Of a stretch of 53,453 nucleotides of DNA, positions 25,835-35,042 are shown one piece after another. The notes under the pieces were generated by a model. That model was not told where the DNA came from. It searched no databases and saw only the letters and a program-made list of their open reading frames with translations. Position 1 is the first letter of the stretch; each line of letters begins with the position of its first letter. A program made the position numbers and the translations under genes. The stretch spans positions 1 to 53,453 of the forward strand of contig JAAZEM010000025.1 of the NCBI GenBank assembly GCA_012512265.1. Reading direction: 5' to 3'. The DNA comes from Armatimonadota bacterium. Its GTDB lineage: Bacteria > Armatimonadota > JAAZEB01.

Positions 25835-27631
25835 ATGCTTGTGAGATACCTCAGGCGCAGCCCTTGGTCCCGGGAGGTAGCCCGGGGGCTTGTCGTGCTC
25901 TTCCTTTGGCCGCTGGTGCTCTGTACGCTTGTCGGAAAGAGCGCGCAGGCGCAGTCCAAAGTGAAGACGATCGCGGTGATGGATTTTGAGAACACAACGA
26001 AGCGGCAGGGTGCCGCCCTGGGCCGGAAGGCGGCGGATGCCGTTGCCCTCCAGTTGTCTCCCGCTGCGTATGAGGTGCTCTCGCGCGACGCCGTCGCCCG
26101 GCGGATTGCGACGCTGGGCCTCAGCACGCCGCTGGATCGGAATGGCCTGGCAAAGCTGGCCGCCGGCATGAGGGAGGACGGCCTCACCGAGATCTTCACC
26201 GGGCGTGTGTTGACTGCGGATGTGCGCAAAGGCATGCCGCGCCAGGCACACGTGCGGATCGAGATCCGCGTGATGGATGCCGACACCGGCGAGTTCACGA
26301 ATGGGGCCGTCGGCGATGCCTCCAGTAGCCCTCGGCATGAGGATGTGAGCGCGGATGTGCTGATCGACGAGGCGCTCGGTAAGGCGGCGTTCCAGGCCGT
26401 CACGGCGCTGCAGACGCGCACGATCCCGCGGGGCACCGTCCTGATGAACAAGGGCGGCGAGGTGATCATCAACATCGGTGCGGAGCAGGGCGTGAGCGCC
26501 GGCATGGAGATGGTGATCCTCCGCGACAAGATGAAGGTCGCCCGCGTGGAGGTGGTCTCGGTCACCAACCGAGATTGCACGGCACGCGTGAAAGAGGAGA
26601 TCCGCGGGATTTCGCCCGAAGACGAGGCGCGCGCGATCTACGCGACCAACGTGGATGGGCGCATCCTCTCGACTACCGGTCTGGATAAGCAGAAGAAGGG
26701 GCCGCGCTTTGGTTCGATCCTGAGCGTGCTGGCGGGCATCGGCCTCCTCTTCCTGGTCGGCAAGATGCTGAAGAGCAAGCACCCGCGCAATGTCGGTGCC
26801 ACCGGCGTGAGGGCGGTTGCGACACTCGATGGGAACAACCAGCCGGCGGTCCGCATCTCTTGGAGCCGGCCTGCAACGCCCTCTGGCCTCGACCTGCTCG
26901 GGTTCAAGGTGTATCGCAGCACCACGCGCTACGGAAACTACGAAGTGGTGGCGCAGGTGGCTGGCCCGAATGAGAACCAGGTGTTCGATACGACGAATGA
27001 CCGCACCATCGAGGTGACCTACGGCGGCTCGAGCGATGGTGGCAGCTCCGACCTGGATACCGATGAAGTGGATGTCACCGGTGTGCGCCCAGGCACGACC
27101 TACTACTACCGCGTGACGCGGCTCATCGTGGAGTCGTCTACCTCGGGTGGCGGCAGCGGGGATGCCGGTGATGTCGAGTTCAACGTGGTCGAGACCGACT
27201 ACAGCCCGCCCACCGAAGGGGCGACGCCGCTGAACCGGCCTCAGATCATGTCGCCGTTGGACAACGATAGCCTGAACCTGACGAATCAGGTGTTCCAGTG
27301 GCTCTCGGTGGGTGGTGGCGATCTTTACCGCCTGCAGGTTTCGGATAGCCCGACCTTCGAGCCCGAGCGCACGTTCAACAGCCCGGATGATGACCCGCGG
27401 ATGGCGCTTCCGGGGGCTGGTGACAACCGTGCCATGTCGGCATCGTTCAACCTGAGCACGCGCTTCCCCGGGATCAACCCGAACACGGGACAGACGCAGC
27501 AGCAGACGCTCTTCTGGCGGGTCGGGGCGCGGCACCGGTCTGACGGCTTCGCGCCAGAGCCCGATGGGTTCATCTTCTCGGACGCGGTGCGCGTGGAAAC
27601 TACGGAGTTGCCGCCGCCGCCGGTTCAATAG
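25835..27631 (+). CDS. CsgG/FlgT-like exported protein with membrane helix and fibronectin-like domains
   Basis: 598 residues. A signal peptide (LVVLFLWPLVLCTLV ... AQAQ) precedes a CsgG/TolB-N-like alpha/beta domain (about 43-190: KTIAVMDFENTTK, AKLAAGMREDGLTEIFTGRV). A FlgT-C-like segment follows (IPRGTVLMNKGGEVIINIG, GVSAGMEMVILRD, about 200-260). A transmembrane helix lies near 293-312. Then come a fibronectin type III-like domain (ISWSRPATPSGLDLLGFKVY) and a beta domain with SPLDNDSLNLTNQVFQW. CsgG proteins form outer-membrane channels for curli export; FlgT is a flagellar basal-body factor. Here I infer an envelope-anchored partner of the neighbouring surface proteins. The lipobox of CsgG is absent. 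Start: ATG 25835, or GTG 25841 at better spacing from GGAGGGGG. Confidence 0.7.
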   Translation: MLVRYLRRSPWSREVARGLVVLFLWPLVLCTLVGKSAQAQSKVKTIAVMDFENTTKRQGAALGRKAADAVALQLSPAAYEVLSRDAVARRIATLGLSTPLDRNGLAKLAAGMREDGLTEIFTGRVLTADVRKGMPRQAHVRIEIRVMDADTGEFTNGAVGDASSSPRHEDVSADVLIDEALGKAAFQAVTALQTRTIPRGTVLMNKGGEVIINIGAEQGVSAGMEMVILRDKMKVARVEVVSVTNRDCTARVKEEIRGISPEDEARAIYATNVDGRILSTTGLDKQKKGPRFGSILSVLAGIGLLFLVGKMLKSKHPRNVGATGVRAVATLDGNNQPAVRISWSRPATPSGLDLLGFKVYRSTTRYGNYEVVAQVAGPNENQVFDTTNDRTIEVTYGGSSDGGSSDLDTDEVDVTGVRPGTTYYYRVTRLIVESSTSGGGSGDAGDVEFNVVETDYSPPTEGATPLNRPQIMSPLDNDSLNLTNQVFQWLSVGGGDLYRLQVSDSPTFEPERTFNSPDDDPRMALPGAGDNRAMSASFNLSTRFPGINPNTGQTQQQTLFWRVGARHRSDGFAPEPDGFIFSDAVRVETTELPPPPVQ

Positions 27632-27665
27632 GGGCTGGTTTGGTGGACGCTACGGAGAGAGACGG

Positions 27666-30647
27666 ATGACGACTCAGCGTTCGAGAGATGCGAGGGCCCC
27701 CTTGGGCGGGATGGCGACCCGGCGGATGTCGGTGGCGTTGATCCTCACTGCCCTTGCCTGGTGCCTGAGCGGCGTCGGGGCCTGGGCGCAAGTGACGGAG
27801 ATCCCCACGAAGGGGCAGCTTCGGGTGATCGGGCTGCGGGTGCAGTTCGTGCCGGATGCGCCGCCGCGCGATGACGACGGCGAGCCGGTGGGCACCCAAC
27901 GCCCGGCCACGCGGTTCCAGGCGCAGCACAACAGCGATTACTTCCGCGAGGTGATGAGCCGGGTCCGCGCCTACTTCCTCGAGGTCTCGATGGGGCAGCT
28001 CGATCTCGTGCCGACCATCCAGTCGGTGCCTGTAACCGAGACGACCTGGGACAAGGACGAGGATTACTATGGCGAGGACGCGGCGGCGCCGGCGCGCACA
28101 GCGGAGCTGATCCAGCGGGCGATCACCCTCTCGGAGTCCCAGATCGACTTCCGACAATACGATCTCGTGGTCGTGTTTCACGCCGGAAATGGGCAGGAGT
28201 CGGACTTTGCTGGCGCGGATCCGACGCTGATCCTGTCGCGGGGCATCCGGGGCACGTTCACTGGCAGCGGCAAGAGCTTCCCGGCCGCGGTGCTTCAATC
28301 CGCCGGGGAAGTGGCTCCGGCGGCTGGCGAGCGGCTGAGCATCGTGGGACGCCTCTGCATGGGGATCATGAGCGTGCTCGGCCAGGGCGCCATGCGCACC
28401 GGCGAGGGCCTCGGCGCAGCCGGGGATGATAGCTACGTCGGCTACTGGGATCTGATGGACCGTGGGTGGATGCTCGGCGAGCGGCTCACGACGTCTGGGC
28501 GTCCAGATTGGTCGAGCCCGGCGCATCCGAACCCGGACACGAAGATACAGATGGGCTGGGTGCAGCCGATCCTCTTGCGTGATAATCTGCCGGGTGCCGA
28601 GATCACCCAGGTGGCCACCACCGGCCAGGTGTACCGGATGTGGCGCGAAGGCCAGAACGGCCAGGAGTACTTCCTGATCGAGAATCGGCAGAAGGTGGGC
28701 TTCGATGGCTACCTCCCGGAGGCTGGCCTGCTGGTGTGGCGTATCAACCGGGCACTCCCAGGGCAGCTGGGTCCTGGGCAGCTTCGCGTCTCTCTGCTGC
28801 AGGCGGATGGCCGCCAGGATATTGAGAACGGGGACAACGCGGGTGACGCATCGGACCCGTTCCCTGGGCAGCTGGCCAGAAGAACGCTGAACGACGACAC
28901 CGTTCCAAGCCTGCGTGATTCCAACGGCGTGGCGACGGGAGTCTCCATCACCGAGATCTCGGCGCCCGGTCAAGTGATGACCGCCAACCTCTACGTCGTG
29001 CCGCCGATGATCCTATCGTGCCGGCCCAAGCCGAACTTCTCGACGGAGAGCGTGACGCCGACGTTCCGAGTCTCGTTCAGTGACGCGATCGACCCGGCAT
29101 CGATCCTGGTGGAGTTGGATGACCGGATCGTGGTCAGCGAAGCCAATCTCAGCCGGTACTACAACGCCGCGACACGCGAGCTGACCTATCGGACGAACCA
29201 ACTGGCATTCGGCCAGCACGTGATCCGCGTCTCGGTGAAGAATAAGACTAAGACGGTGACGGAATCGACGGGGAACCGGGGATTCCGAGTGAACTTCCGG
29301 ACGATCCCGGCCGGGTTGCGGATGGTCTCGGTTCCGTATCTGCTCGCCGCGCCGGAGAATACTCCGCAGAGCGTCTTCGGGGCGACAGCCGGAATGCTGG
29401 CGCGCTGGGTGCCATCGAAGCAGGACTATCGCTATTGGCCGCATCCCGAGGCCGGCTTCTATCCGCCGCCGGATGATCCGCAGAACCCGTCGTTCGCCTT
29501 GAGCACGCGTCCAGCCGGGCTTGGCTTCTGGATCAAGCTCTCTACCGATACCCCGGTCCGGGTGAACGGGGATCAAATCGAGGATGTGGCGGTCCGGATT
29601 CCGCTGAGCGCTGGGTGGAATATGATCGGCAGCCCCTTCCCGTTCCCGGTGGACTGGAACGGGTGCCAGGTGGAGTACCAGGGGCAGATCAAGCCGCTCA
29701 GCGAGGCGGTGGATGCCGGGTGGATCAGTGGCACCCTCTACACCTACGAGCCCGGAGGCTACACCTGGGTGAATGCGCCCGCCGGGCAGCTGAAGCCGTG
29801 GGAAGGCTACTGGGTCAAGGCGAAGGTCAACTGCTGGCTGCAAGTGCCGCCGGTGGCTTCGGGCGTGATTGGCCTGGGTGAGAGCCGCTCCCGGGATGAC
29901 ATGGCACTGGAAGAGCGTGGGCGGGCCACCGCCAAGGAGTGGCGCCTGCGCCTCAGCGTCAGCGCCGGATCCGAGAGCGAGGATCGGTATAACTTCATCG
30001 GGGTGAGCGAGAGCGCGCGCGACGGCGCCGATAGTCGGGATGTGGAGGAGCCTCCCGCCCCAGGCGATGGAGTGGTGTCGCTCTACCTGGTGGAGGGCGG
30101 ACGCCGCCTGGCGCAGGACCTTCGGAGCGCCGCCAATGGAGGCGAGCAGGTTTGGAACGTGGAAGTGGCCCTGCCGGTCGCACGGCAGCAGGTGACGCTC
30201 TCATGGCCAGATCTCTCGGCCCTCCCGCGCGACATGGATGCGTATCTCGAGGACGAGGCAACCGGGCGGATCGTGGCGATGCGCACCCGCACGGCCTATT
30301 CGTTCGACAGTGGAGAGGGCGGCGTGCGCCGCTTCCGGATCACTGTCCGGCCGCGTGGCGGAAGCTCGCTGGCGATCACGGAACTGTCGGTCATGCGAAC
30401 GCGCGGAGTGCCTTCCGTGCGCGTGAATATCAGCCGTGACGCGATGATCCGGGTGGAAGCGGTCAACCCGGCTACCGGGCGGCGACAGACGCTTGTGCCC
30501 GAGCACCAGGGCCGCGCCGGACTGAATGTTATCTCCACGGGCCGCTCGGATGGTCTGAGCGCCGGCATGCATCTTATTGAAGTGACCGCGACGGCGAGCG
30601 ACGGCGCGACGGTGCGTGCCGTGCGGCCGTTAGTGATCGTGCGCTGA
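27666..30647 (+). CDS. Exported M6-peptidase-like protein lacking the zinc site, with shared C-terminal module
   Basis: 993 residues. Signal peptide to about 42 (GVGAWA cleavage). Residues about 50-440 resemble M6 (immune inhibitor A-type) metalloproteases: VVVFHAGNGQESDFAG, DDSYVGYWDLMDRG, KIQMGWVQPILL and EYFLIENRQKVGFDGYLP are typical. Where the family has HExxHxxG, this protein reads IVGRLCMGIMSVLG, with neither His nor Glu, so it should not be an active M6 protease. An Ig-like segment follows (about 443-540). Residues 550-993 are the module shared with the genes at 20408 and 30748 (GLRMVSVPY, AGWNMIGSPFPFPVDW, EGYWVKAK, VTLSWPDL, ending RPLVIVR). ATG 27666 follows GGAGAGAGACGG, 34 bases after the previous gene. 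A binding or scaffold role is inferred. Confidence 0.82.
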   Translation: MTTQRSRDARAPLGGMATRRMSVALILTALAWCLSGVGAWAQVTEIPTKGQLRVIGLRVQFVPDAPPRDDDGEPVGTQRPATRFQAQHNSDYFREVMSRVRAYFLEVSMGQLDLVPTIQSVPVTETTWDKDEDYYGEDAAAPARTAELIQRAITLSESQIDFRQYDLVVVFHAGNGQESDFAGADPTLILSRGIRGTFTGSGKSFPAAVLQSAGEVAPAAGERLSIVGRLCMGIMSVLGQGAMRTGEGLGAAGDDSYVGYWDLMDRGWMLGERLTTSGRPDWSSPAHPNPDTKIQMGWVQPILLRDNLPGAEITQVATTGQVYRMWREGQNGQEYFLIENRQKVGFDGYLPEAGLLVWRINRALPGQLGPGQLRVSLLQADGRQDIENGDNAGDASDPFPGQLARRTLNDDTVPSLRDSNGVATGVSITEISAPGQVMTANLYVVPPMILSCRPKPNFSTESVTPTFRVSFSDAIDPASILVELDDRIVVSEANLSRYYNAATRELTYRTNQLAFGQHVIRVSVKNKTKTVTESTGNRGFRVNFRTIPAGLRMVSVPYLLAAPENTPQSVFGATAGMLARWVPSKQDYRYWPHPEAGFYPPPDDPQNPSFALSTRPAGLGFWIKLSTDTPVRVNGDQIEDVAVRIPLSAGWNMIGSPFPFPVDWNGCQVEYQGQIKPLSEAVDAGWISGTLYTYEPGGYTWVNAPAGQLKPWEGYWVKAKVNCWLQVPPVASGVIGLGESRSRDDMALEERGRATAKEWRLRLSVSAGSESEDRYNFIGVSESARDGADSRDVEEPPAPGDGVVSLYLVEGGRRLAQDLRSAANGGEQVWNVEVALPVARQQVTLSWPDLSALPRDMDAYLEDEATGRIVAMRTRTAYSFDSGEGGVRRFRITVRPRGGSSLAITELSVMRTRGVPSVRVNISRDAMIRVEAVNPATGRRQTLVPEHQGRAGLNVISTGRSDGLSAGMHLIEVTATASDGATVRAVRPLVIVR

Positions 30648-30655
30648 AAGGCGAA

Positions 30656-30692
30656 ACATCCGGGGATGGCCCAAGGGTGCGTCCCCGGGTGT
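30656..30692 (+). terminator. Intergenic hairpin between third and fourth operon genes
   Basis: ACATCCGGGGA (30656-30666) pairs with TCCCCGGGTGT (30682-30692), 11 bp including one T-G pair, with a 15-base loop and no T-run. It starts 9 bases after the stop codon. Confidence 0.45.
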
Positions 30693-30747
30693 GGTGTGGG
30701 TGGTCGCGGCATCGGATGGCGCGCGGCCCACGGAGGAGAGGGCGACT

Positions 30748-33441
30748 GTGAGTCGACTTGGCTTAAAACGAGGATGGGCGGTGCTGGCGGCGGCTGGCGC
30801 GTTCCTTATGGCCACGATGGCCCCAGGGCGCGCGCAGACGACGACGGACCCGCTCCTTGCTAACGCGCAGGCGCTCGTTCTGCAAAACCAGTACATCCGT
30901 CTGGCCTATGGGATAAGCGGAACGCCCGCCGTGGCTGTTCGCGCCGCGCCCGATACCAGCTTCACAGGCCGTTGGGGGATTGACACCACCGGCGGTGACC
31001 CCTCCACGGCGCTCGATGACAATCGGATCGCCTTCGCGTGGAACTTCCTCAGTTACCAGATCGAGCCCCAGCTGGAGGCACAATCCGATCGGTGGTATCG
31101 CATCGGGAACACGCAGCTCGGCTCGTACACCATCGGGCCTGACCGCGACCTCGCCCTCGGGCGGATCACTTCACGCTGGAGCAGCGGCGGCACCATCGCC
31201 GTGACCGTCTCCTCTGGCAGCGGGTCGCAGACCGTCCAGCAGCCGCCGTACGTCGACGTGGAGGAGACGCTCACGCTCGTGCGCGACATGGTGCGCGCGG
31301 AGTACCGGTTCATCAATACAGGCAGCCTGGCGCGCCGGGTGCGGGTCCGCTTCTATATGGACCCCGCCGAGGGCGGCGTCTGGACTGTGGGCCGCCAGCA
31401 GCTGGAGGTCGAGACGGATTTCCGCGGCGGGCAGGTTCCCGTGGACTGGCGAATGTACTGCCCCGTCGCCACGCCCGAGCTGGTGCTGCGCGGCATCTTC
31501 AACCGGTTCGGGGCAACGCTCCCCAACCGTGTTGTCGTCGGTGATGCGGCCCGCCTGGCATCTGGTCCCTGGAACTATACGGTAAACCCGAGCATCCGGC
31601 TCTCCGGCGAGCCGGATCCGCAAGAGGACGCGGCTCAAGCCTACTACGAGACGTTCGACCTGATGCCGTATCAGTCGAAGACGTTCGTGATGTATGTGGG
31701 CCTCGGGGTGACGGATGGCGATCCGACGCCGCCGTACGTTCTGGCCGTGCAGTCGCCGCGTTGTCTTGGATTCACCCTCGGTGATGATCCGGACACGCCC
31801 GAGCGGGAGACCTCCTACGTGTCGCCCCGCAGCTTCACGGTTCAGGCGTTCATGTACAATGTCGCCGAGTTCGACATTCAGAACGCCAGTGTCTTTATCA
31901 CGCTTCCGGCAGGGCTGCGCCTTGCCGCCGGCGAGTCCCCGGTGCAACAGATCGGCACCATCCTGCGCCAGCGAGAGGGAGTGGCCAGCTGGCGAGTTGA
32001 AGTCGAGCCGGGGGTGTCTGGTGTTCTCTCTTATACCGTCACTTCTTCGGGAATGCCCGTGAGCGCGAAGACAGCGACCGGGAGTATCGAAATCCCGGCG
32101 CAGGCAACGCGCGCCTTCAAGGCGGGGCTTTCGATGATGAGCGTGCCGTTCCAGTTCGCGAATCCGGACGTGGCCATGGCGCTGAACATGTCGCCTGACC
32201 GGATCCGACTGGCACGCTGGGATTCAAAGGCACGGAAGTACGCCTTCTACCCCGATTCCTCGGTCTCCACCATCGAGCCAGGGATGGGGTTCTGGTTCAA
32301 GCCGGACCTGGACATGACGCTCGCGCTGAAGGATGCAAGCCCGGTGCCGAGGAGCATGTCCGCCAACTTCATCCTGCCGATCAAGCAGGGATGGAACATG
32401 ATCGGCGCTCCATATGTCTACGCCGTGCCCTGGGCGAACACGCGCGTGTCCGATGGGCAGACGGTTATCTCGCTTGAGGAGGCGGCGCGCGCTGGGTGGC
32501 TGCGGCCGACGCTCTTCCGGTACAACCCCAACCTGTCGCCGCCAGGTTACGAGTTTGATAGTCTCCTGGACGCGATGCTGGAGCCATGGCAGGGGTATTG
32601 GGTGCGCTCGGATCGCGATCTGTTCCTCCTGATCCCCAAGGTGACCGCGCCGTACGCTTCCATCGTCGCGCCGGACCAGCGCTCCGGGCAGCCGGCTGGG
32701 TGGCGTATCCAGTTGGCGGCGCGCACGCGGTCGGCATCGGATCTGTTCAACTTCGCTGGCGCGTCTCCGTCCGCCACGGACGGGTATGACCTGGGCGACG
32801 TGGACGAGCCGCCGGTGCCCAGCGAGGGGTTTGTGTCACTCTCGTTCGTGCACAACGATTGGGGCCGGCACAACGGCGAATATACTCAGGATCTCCGCAG
32901 CAGCGACTTCGGACTGGAGAAGAGTTGGGATGTGGCCGTGCGTACCCAAGGCGATGAAGAGGTCACGCTCACCTGGCCGGATCTCAACGCTCGTCTGCCT
33001 CGTGGCCTCACCGCCACGTTGGAAGACACCACGACAGGGCGGCGCATCTTCATGCGCACTCAGGCCGCCTACACCTTCCGGTCGCAGGCGGGAAGCGTGC
33101 GCAGGCTGAAGCTGGTGGTATCGCGCCGGGCGAACGCGCCGCTAGCGATCACCAACGTGCGGATGCAGGCGGTGCCCGGACGCGCCGGCGCGCGCGCGAT
33201 CAGTTTCGATGCGTCGAGCGATAGCGTGGTGGATGTGCGCATCCTATCGCCCACCGGTGGCGTTGTCAGTGAGGTGACCTCGCGGGCACCGGCGTGCGCG
33301 GGTCACAACAGCGTGGTCTGGGATGGGACGAACCGTTCCGGGGCGCTCCTCACCTCCGGTCTCGTGTTGGTGGAGGTGTCGGCGAGGACCCCGGACGGCA
33401 CGGCGGTTCGTGTGGTATCGCCGTGCGTCCTGGTCAGGTAG
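30748..33441 (+). CDS. Exported beta-rich protein with shared C-terminal module
   Basis: 897 residues, GTG start at 30748 behind GGAGGAG. A signal peptide (WAVLAAAGAFLMATMAPGRAQ) leads into a beta-sandwich-like domain (about 25-330) that I cannot assign. A DUF11/CARDB-like segment follows (SFTVQAFMYNVAEFDIQN ... FITLPAGLRL, about 345-455). Residues 460-897 are the module common to the genes at 20408 and 27666: GLSMMSVPF, QGWNMIGAPYVYAVPW, QGYWVRSD, ATDGYDLGDVDEPPVP, VTLTWPDL, FlgD-Ig-like VVWDGTNRSG, and the end VSPCVLVR. No catalytic motif is visible. It is the last gene of the operon; a strong hairpin lies 53 bases beyond the stop. Confidence 0.8.
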   Translation: MSRLGLKRGWAVLAAAGAFLMATMAPGRAQTTTDPLLANAQALVLQNQYIRLAYGISGTPAVAVRAAPDTSFTGRWGIDTTGGDPSTALDDNRIAFAWNFLSYQIEPQLEAQSDRWYRIGNTQLGSYTIGPDRDLALGRITSRWSSGGTIAVTVSSGSGSQTVQQPPYVDVEETLTLVRDMVRAEYRFINTGSLARRVRVRFYMDPAEGGVWTVGRQQLEVETDFRGGQVPVDWRMYCPVATPELVLRGIFNRFGATLPNRVVVGDAARLASGPWNYTVNPSIRLSGEPDPQEDAAQAYYETFDLMPYQSKTFVMYVGLGVTDGDPTPPYVLAVQSPRCLGFTLGDDPDTPERETSYVSPRSFTVQAFMYNVAEFDIQNASVFITLPAGLRLAAGESPVQQIGTILRQREGVASWRVEVEPGVSGVLSYTVTSSGMPVSAKTATGSIEIPAQATRAFKAGLSMMSVPFQFANPDVAMALNMSPDRIRLARWDSKARKYAFYPDSSVSTIEPGMGFWFKPDLDMTLALKDASPVPRSMSANFILPIKQGWNMIGAPYVYAVPWANTRVSDGQTVISLEEAARAGWLRPTLFRYNPNLSPPGYEFDSLLDAMLEPWQGYWVRSDRDLFLLIPKVTAPYASIVAPDQRSGQPAGWRIQLAARTRSASDLFNFAGASPSATDGYDLGDVDEPPVPSEGFVSLSFVHNDWGRHNGEYTQDLRSSDFGLEKSWDVAVRTQGDEEVTLTWPDLNARLPRGLTATLEDTTTGRRIFMRTQAAYTFRSQAGSVRRLKLVVSRRANAPLAITNVRMQAVPGRAGARAISFDASSDSVVDVRILSPTGGVVSEVTSRAPACAGHNSVVWDGTNRSGALLTSGLVLVEVSARTPDGTAVRVVSPCVLVR

Positions 33442-33494
33442 CGTGGGGCGAGCCCCCGAACTTCGCAGGCAACCGCCGCTCCCTGTTGGGGGCA

Positions 33495-33523
33495 CGCAAC
33501 CAGGCCGCGCTGGCCTGGTTGCG
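33495..33523 (+). terminator. Hairpin ending the surface-protein operon
   Basis: CGCAACCAGGCC (33495-33506) pairs perfectly with GGCCTGGTTGCG (33512-33523), 12 bp with a 5-base GCGCT loop. No T-tract follows, but the stem is long and perfect and the position fits the end of the four-gene operon. Confidence 0.65.
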
Positions 33524-33619
33524 CGCGGGCTGCGTCCAAGGGAGCGTGCCGGCGGCAGGAGCCGTGTGCCCGGCGATAGTCTGGCCCCTGGGCCTGCATG
33601 ACGGCGCGCCTGAGTAAAT

Positions 33620-33636
33620 ACAGTGTGAAGCACTGT
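33620..33636. repeat. Small inverted repeat before the aminotransferase gene
   Basis: ACAGTG (33620-33625) and CACTGT (33631-33636) form a 6-bp perfect inverted repeat with a 5-base centre, 24 bases before the start codon. It may be an operator or a leader hairpin near the ribosome site; chance cannot be excluded. Confidence 0.3.
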
Positions 33637-33660
33637 TGTAGAGAGCTAAGGAGTAGATTC

Positions 33661-34932
33661 ATGGCGGAGAAACTCGCGATTGAGGGTGGTACACCCGTCA
33701 CTAAAGATCCGTTTCCTGCATGGCCCTGGTTCGATGAGGAGACGATCCAGGCGGCGATGGAGCCGCTTCGGAATGGCAAGGTGAACTACTGGACCGGACC
33801 TCTCGGGATGCAGTTCGAGCAGAAGTTCGCCGAGTGGTGTGGCGCGCGCTACGGCATCTCGACGAGTAACGGCACGAGCGCGTTGCACACGGCACTGGCC
33901 GGGCTCGGGATCGGCCCTGGCGATGAAGTGATCGTGCCGTCCTACACGTTCATTGCTTCCTCCTTCTCGGTCTGCCAGGCGGGCGCGATTCCCGTCTTCG
34001 CCGACGTGGAGAAGGAGAGCCACACGCTGGACCCGGCTTCGGTTGAGGCCGCGATCAGCGATCGCACGCGCGCGATCCTGACGGTCCATCTCTATGGCAT
34101 CATGTCGAACATGGGCCCGATCCTCGAGATCGCGAAGAAGCACAACCTCTTCGTCATTGAGGACTGCGCCCAGGCGCACGGCGCGGAGTATAAGGGGAAG
34201 CGCGCCGGCACCATCGGCGACATTGGCGCCTTCTCGTTCTGCCAGAGCAAGCACTTCACGACCGGTGGCGAGGGTGGCTGCGTGGTCACCGACGATGAAG
34301 ATGTGGCGTGGCTCTGCCGCTCGTTCCGCGACCACGGCTATGACGTAGCCCAGCGCCTGAAGCTCCTGGAGCTCGAGGCGAAGCTGCCATACATTCACAA
34401 CATGGTCGGCTTCAACTACCGCATGACCGAGATGCAGTCGGCCATCGGGTTGGTGCAGTTGTCCAAGATGGATAACTGGAACCTCAAGAACCGCCGCAGA
34501 AACGGCGAGATGTTGACCCGCCTCCTGCAGTCGTGCGAGGAGATCGAAACCCTCCCGTTGGATACCCCGGAGCGCCGGAACTCCTACTGGCTCTATCCGA
34601 TCTCGATGCGGATGGACCGCCTCACCTGCGACATCAAGCAGTTCACGGCGGCGCTGGGTGCAGAGGGCATTCCTGCCGGCCCGGTGCTCTGGCCGCAGTG
34701 CTACCAGGAGAAGGCGTATCAGGAGCGGCGCGGCTTTGGCCGGCTGAACTACCCGTTCGGTGACCCGTCGGCGCGCCCCGAGGCAGTTCAGTACGAGAAG
34801 GTCTTCTGCCCGAACGCGGCCTACCTGGAGAAGAACACCTTCTTCGTCCCGGTTCACCCGGTGTACGAGGAGAAGCATATGGAGCAGATCGCTGCGGCGA
34901 TCCTGAAGGTCGCCAAGGCGTACGCGAAGTAG
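33661..34932 (+). CDS. DegT/DnrJ/EryC1/StrS family PLP-dependent aminotransferase
   Basis: A 423-residue sugar aminotransferase-type enzyme that would transfer an amino group to a keto sugar (often nucleotide-linked) using pyridoxal phosphate in the cytoplasm. Family marks are TSNGTSALHTAL, GDEVIVPSYTFIASS, FVIEDCAQAHGAEYKGKRAG and SFCQSKHFTTGGEGG, the last with the PLP lysine at residue 197. Next are GFNYRMTEMQSAIG and the late PVHPVYEEKHMEQI. ATG 33661 follows AAGGAG at ideal spacing. It stands alone between the surface-protein operon and the MFS gene. A role in surface glycan synthesis is possible, but some relatives (AHBA synthase-like) act on other substrates. Confidence 0.9.
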   Translation: MAEKLAIEGGTPVTKDPFPAWPWFDEETIQAAMEPLRNGKVNYWTGPLGMQFEQKFAEWCGARYGISTSNGTSALHTALAGLGIGPGDEVIVPSYTFIASSFSVCQAGAIPVFADVEKESHTLDPASVEAAISDRTRAILTVHLYGIMSNMGPILEIAKKHNLFVIEDCAQAHGAEYKGKRAGTIGDIGAFSFCQSKHFTTGGEGGCVVTDDEDVAWLCRSFRDHGYDVAQRLKLLELEAKLPYIHNMVGFNYRMTEMQSAIGLVQLSKMDNWNLKNRRRNGEMLTRLLQSCEEIETLPLDTPERRNSYWLYPISMRMDRLTCDIKQFTAALGAEGIPAGPVLWPQCYQEKAYQERRGFGRLNYPFGDPSARPEAVQYEKVFCPNAAYLEKNTFFVPVHPVYEEKHMEQIAAAILKVAKAYAK

Positions 34933-35042
34933 CGTAAGAACGACGGCGTGGGCAAGGCAGGAGCCGGCGGGTTTGGCGTCTGCCCTGCCCACGCCGCTCG
35001 TTGTTCGGCGGCGGAGGGGATGCGACGATCGCCAAGGCAACG

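Noticed and set aside
23804..27628. 1274-residue open frame on the minus strand
   Set aside because: It runs antisense to two clear exported proteins. It is rich in Arg, His, Val and Ala with no family motif or ribosome site; long antisense frames arise from GC-rich third positions of the real genes.
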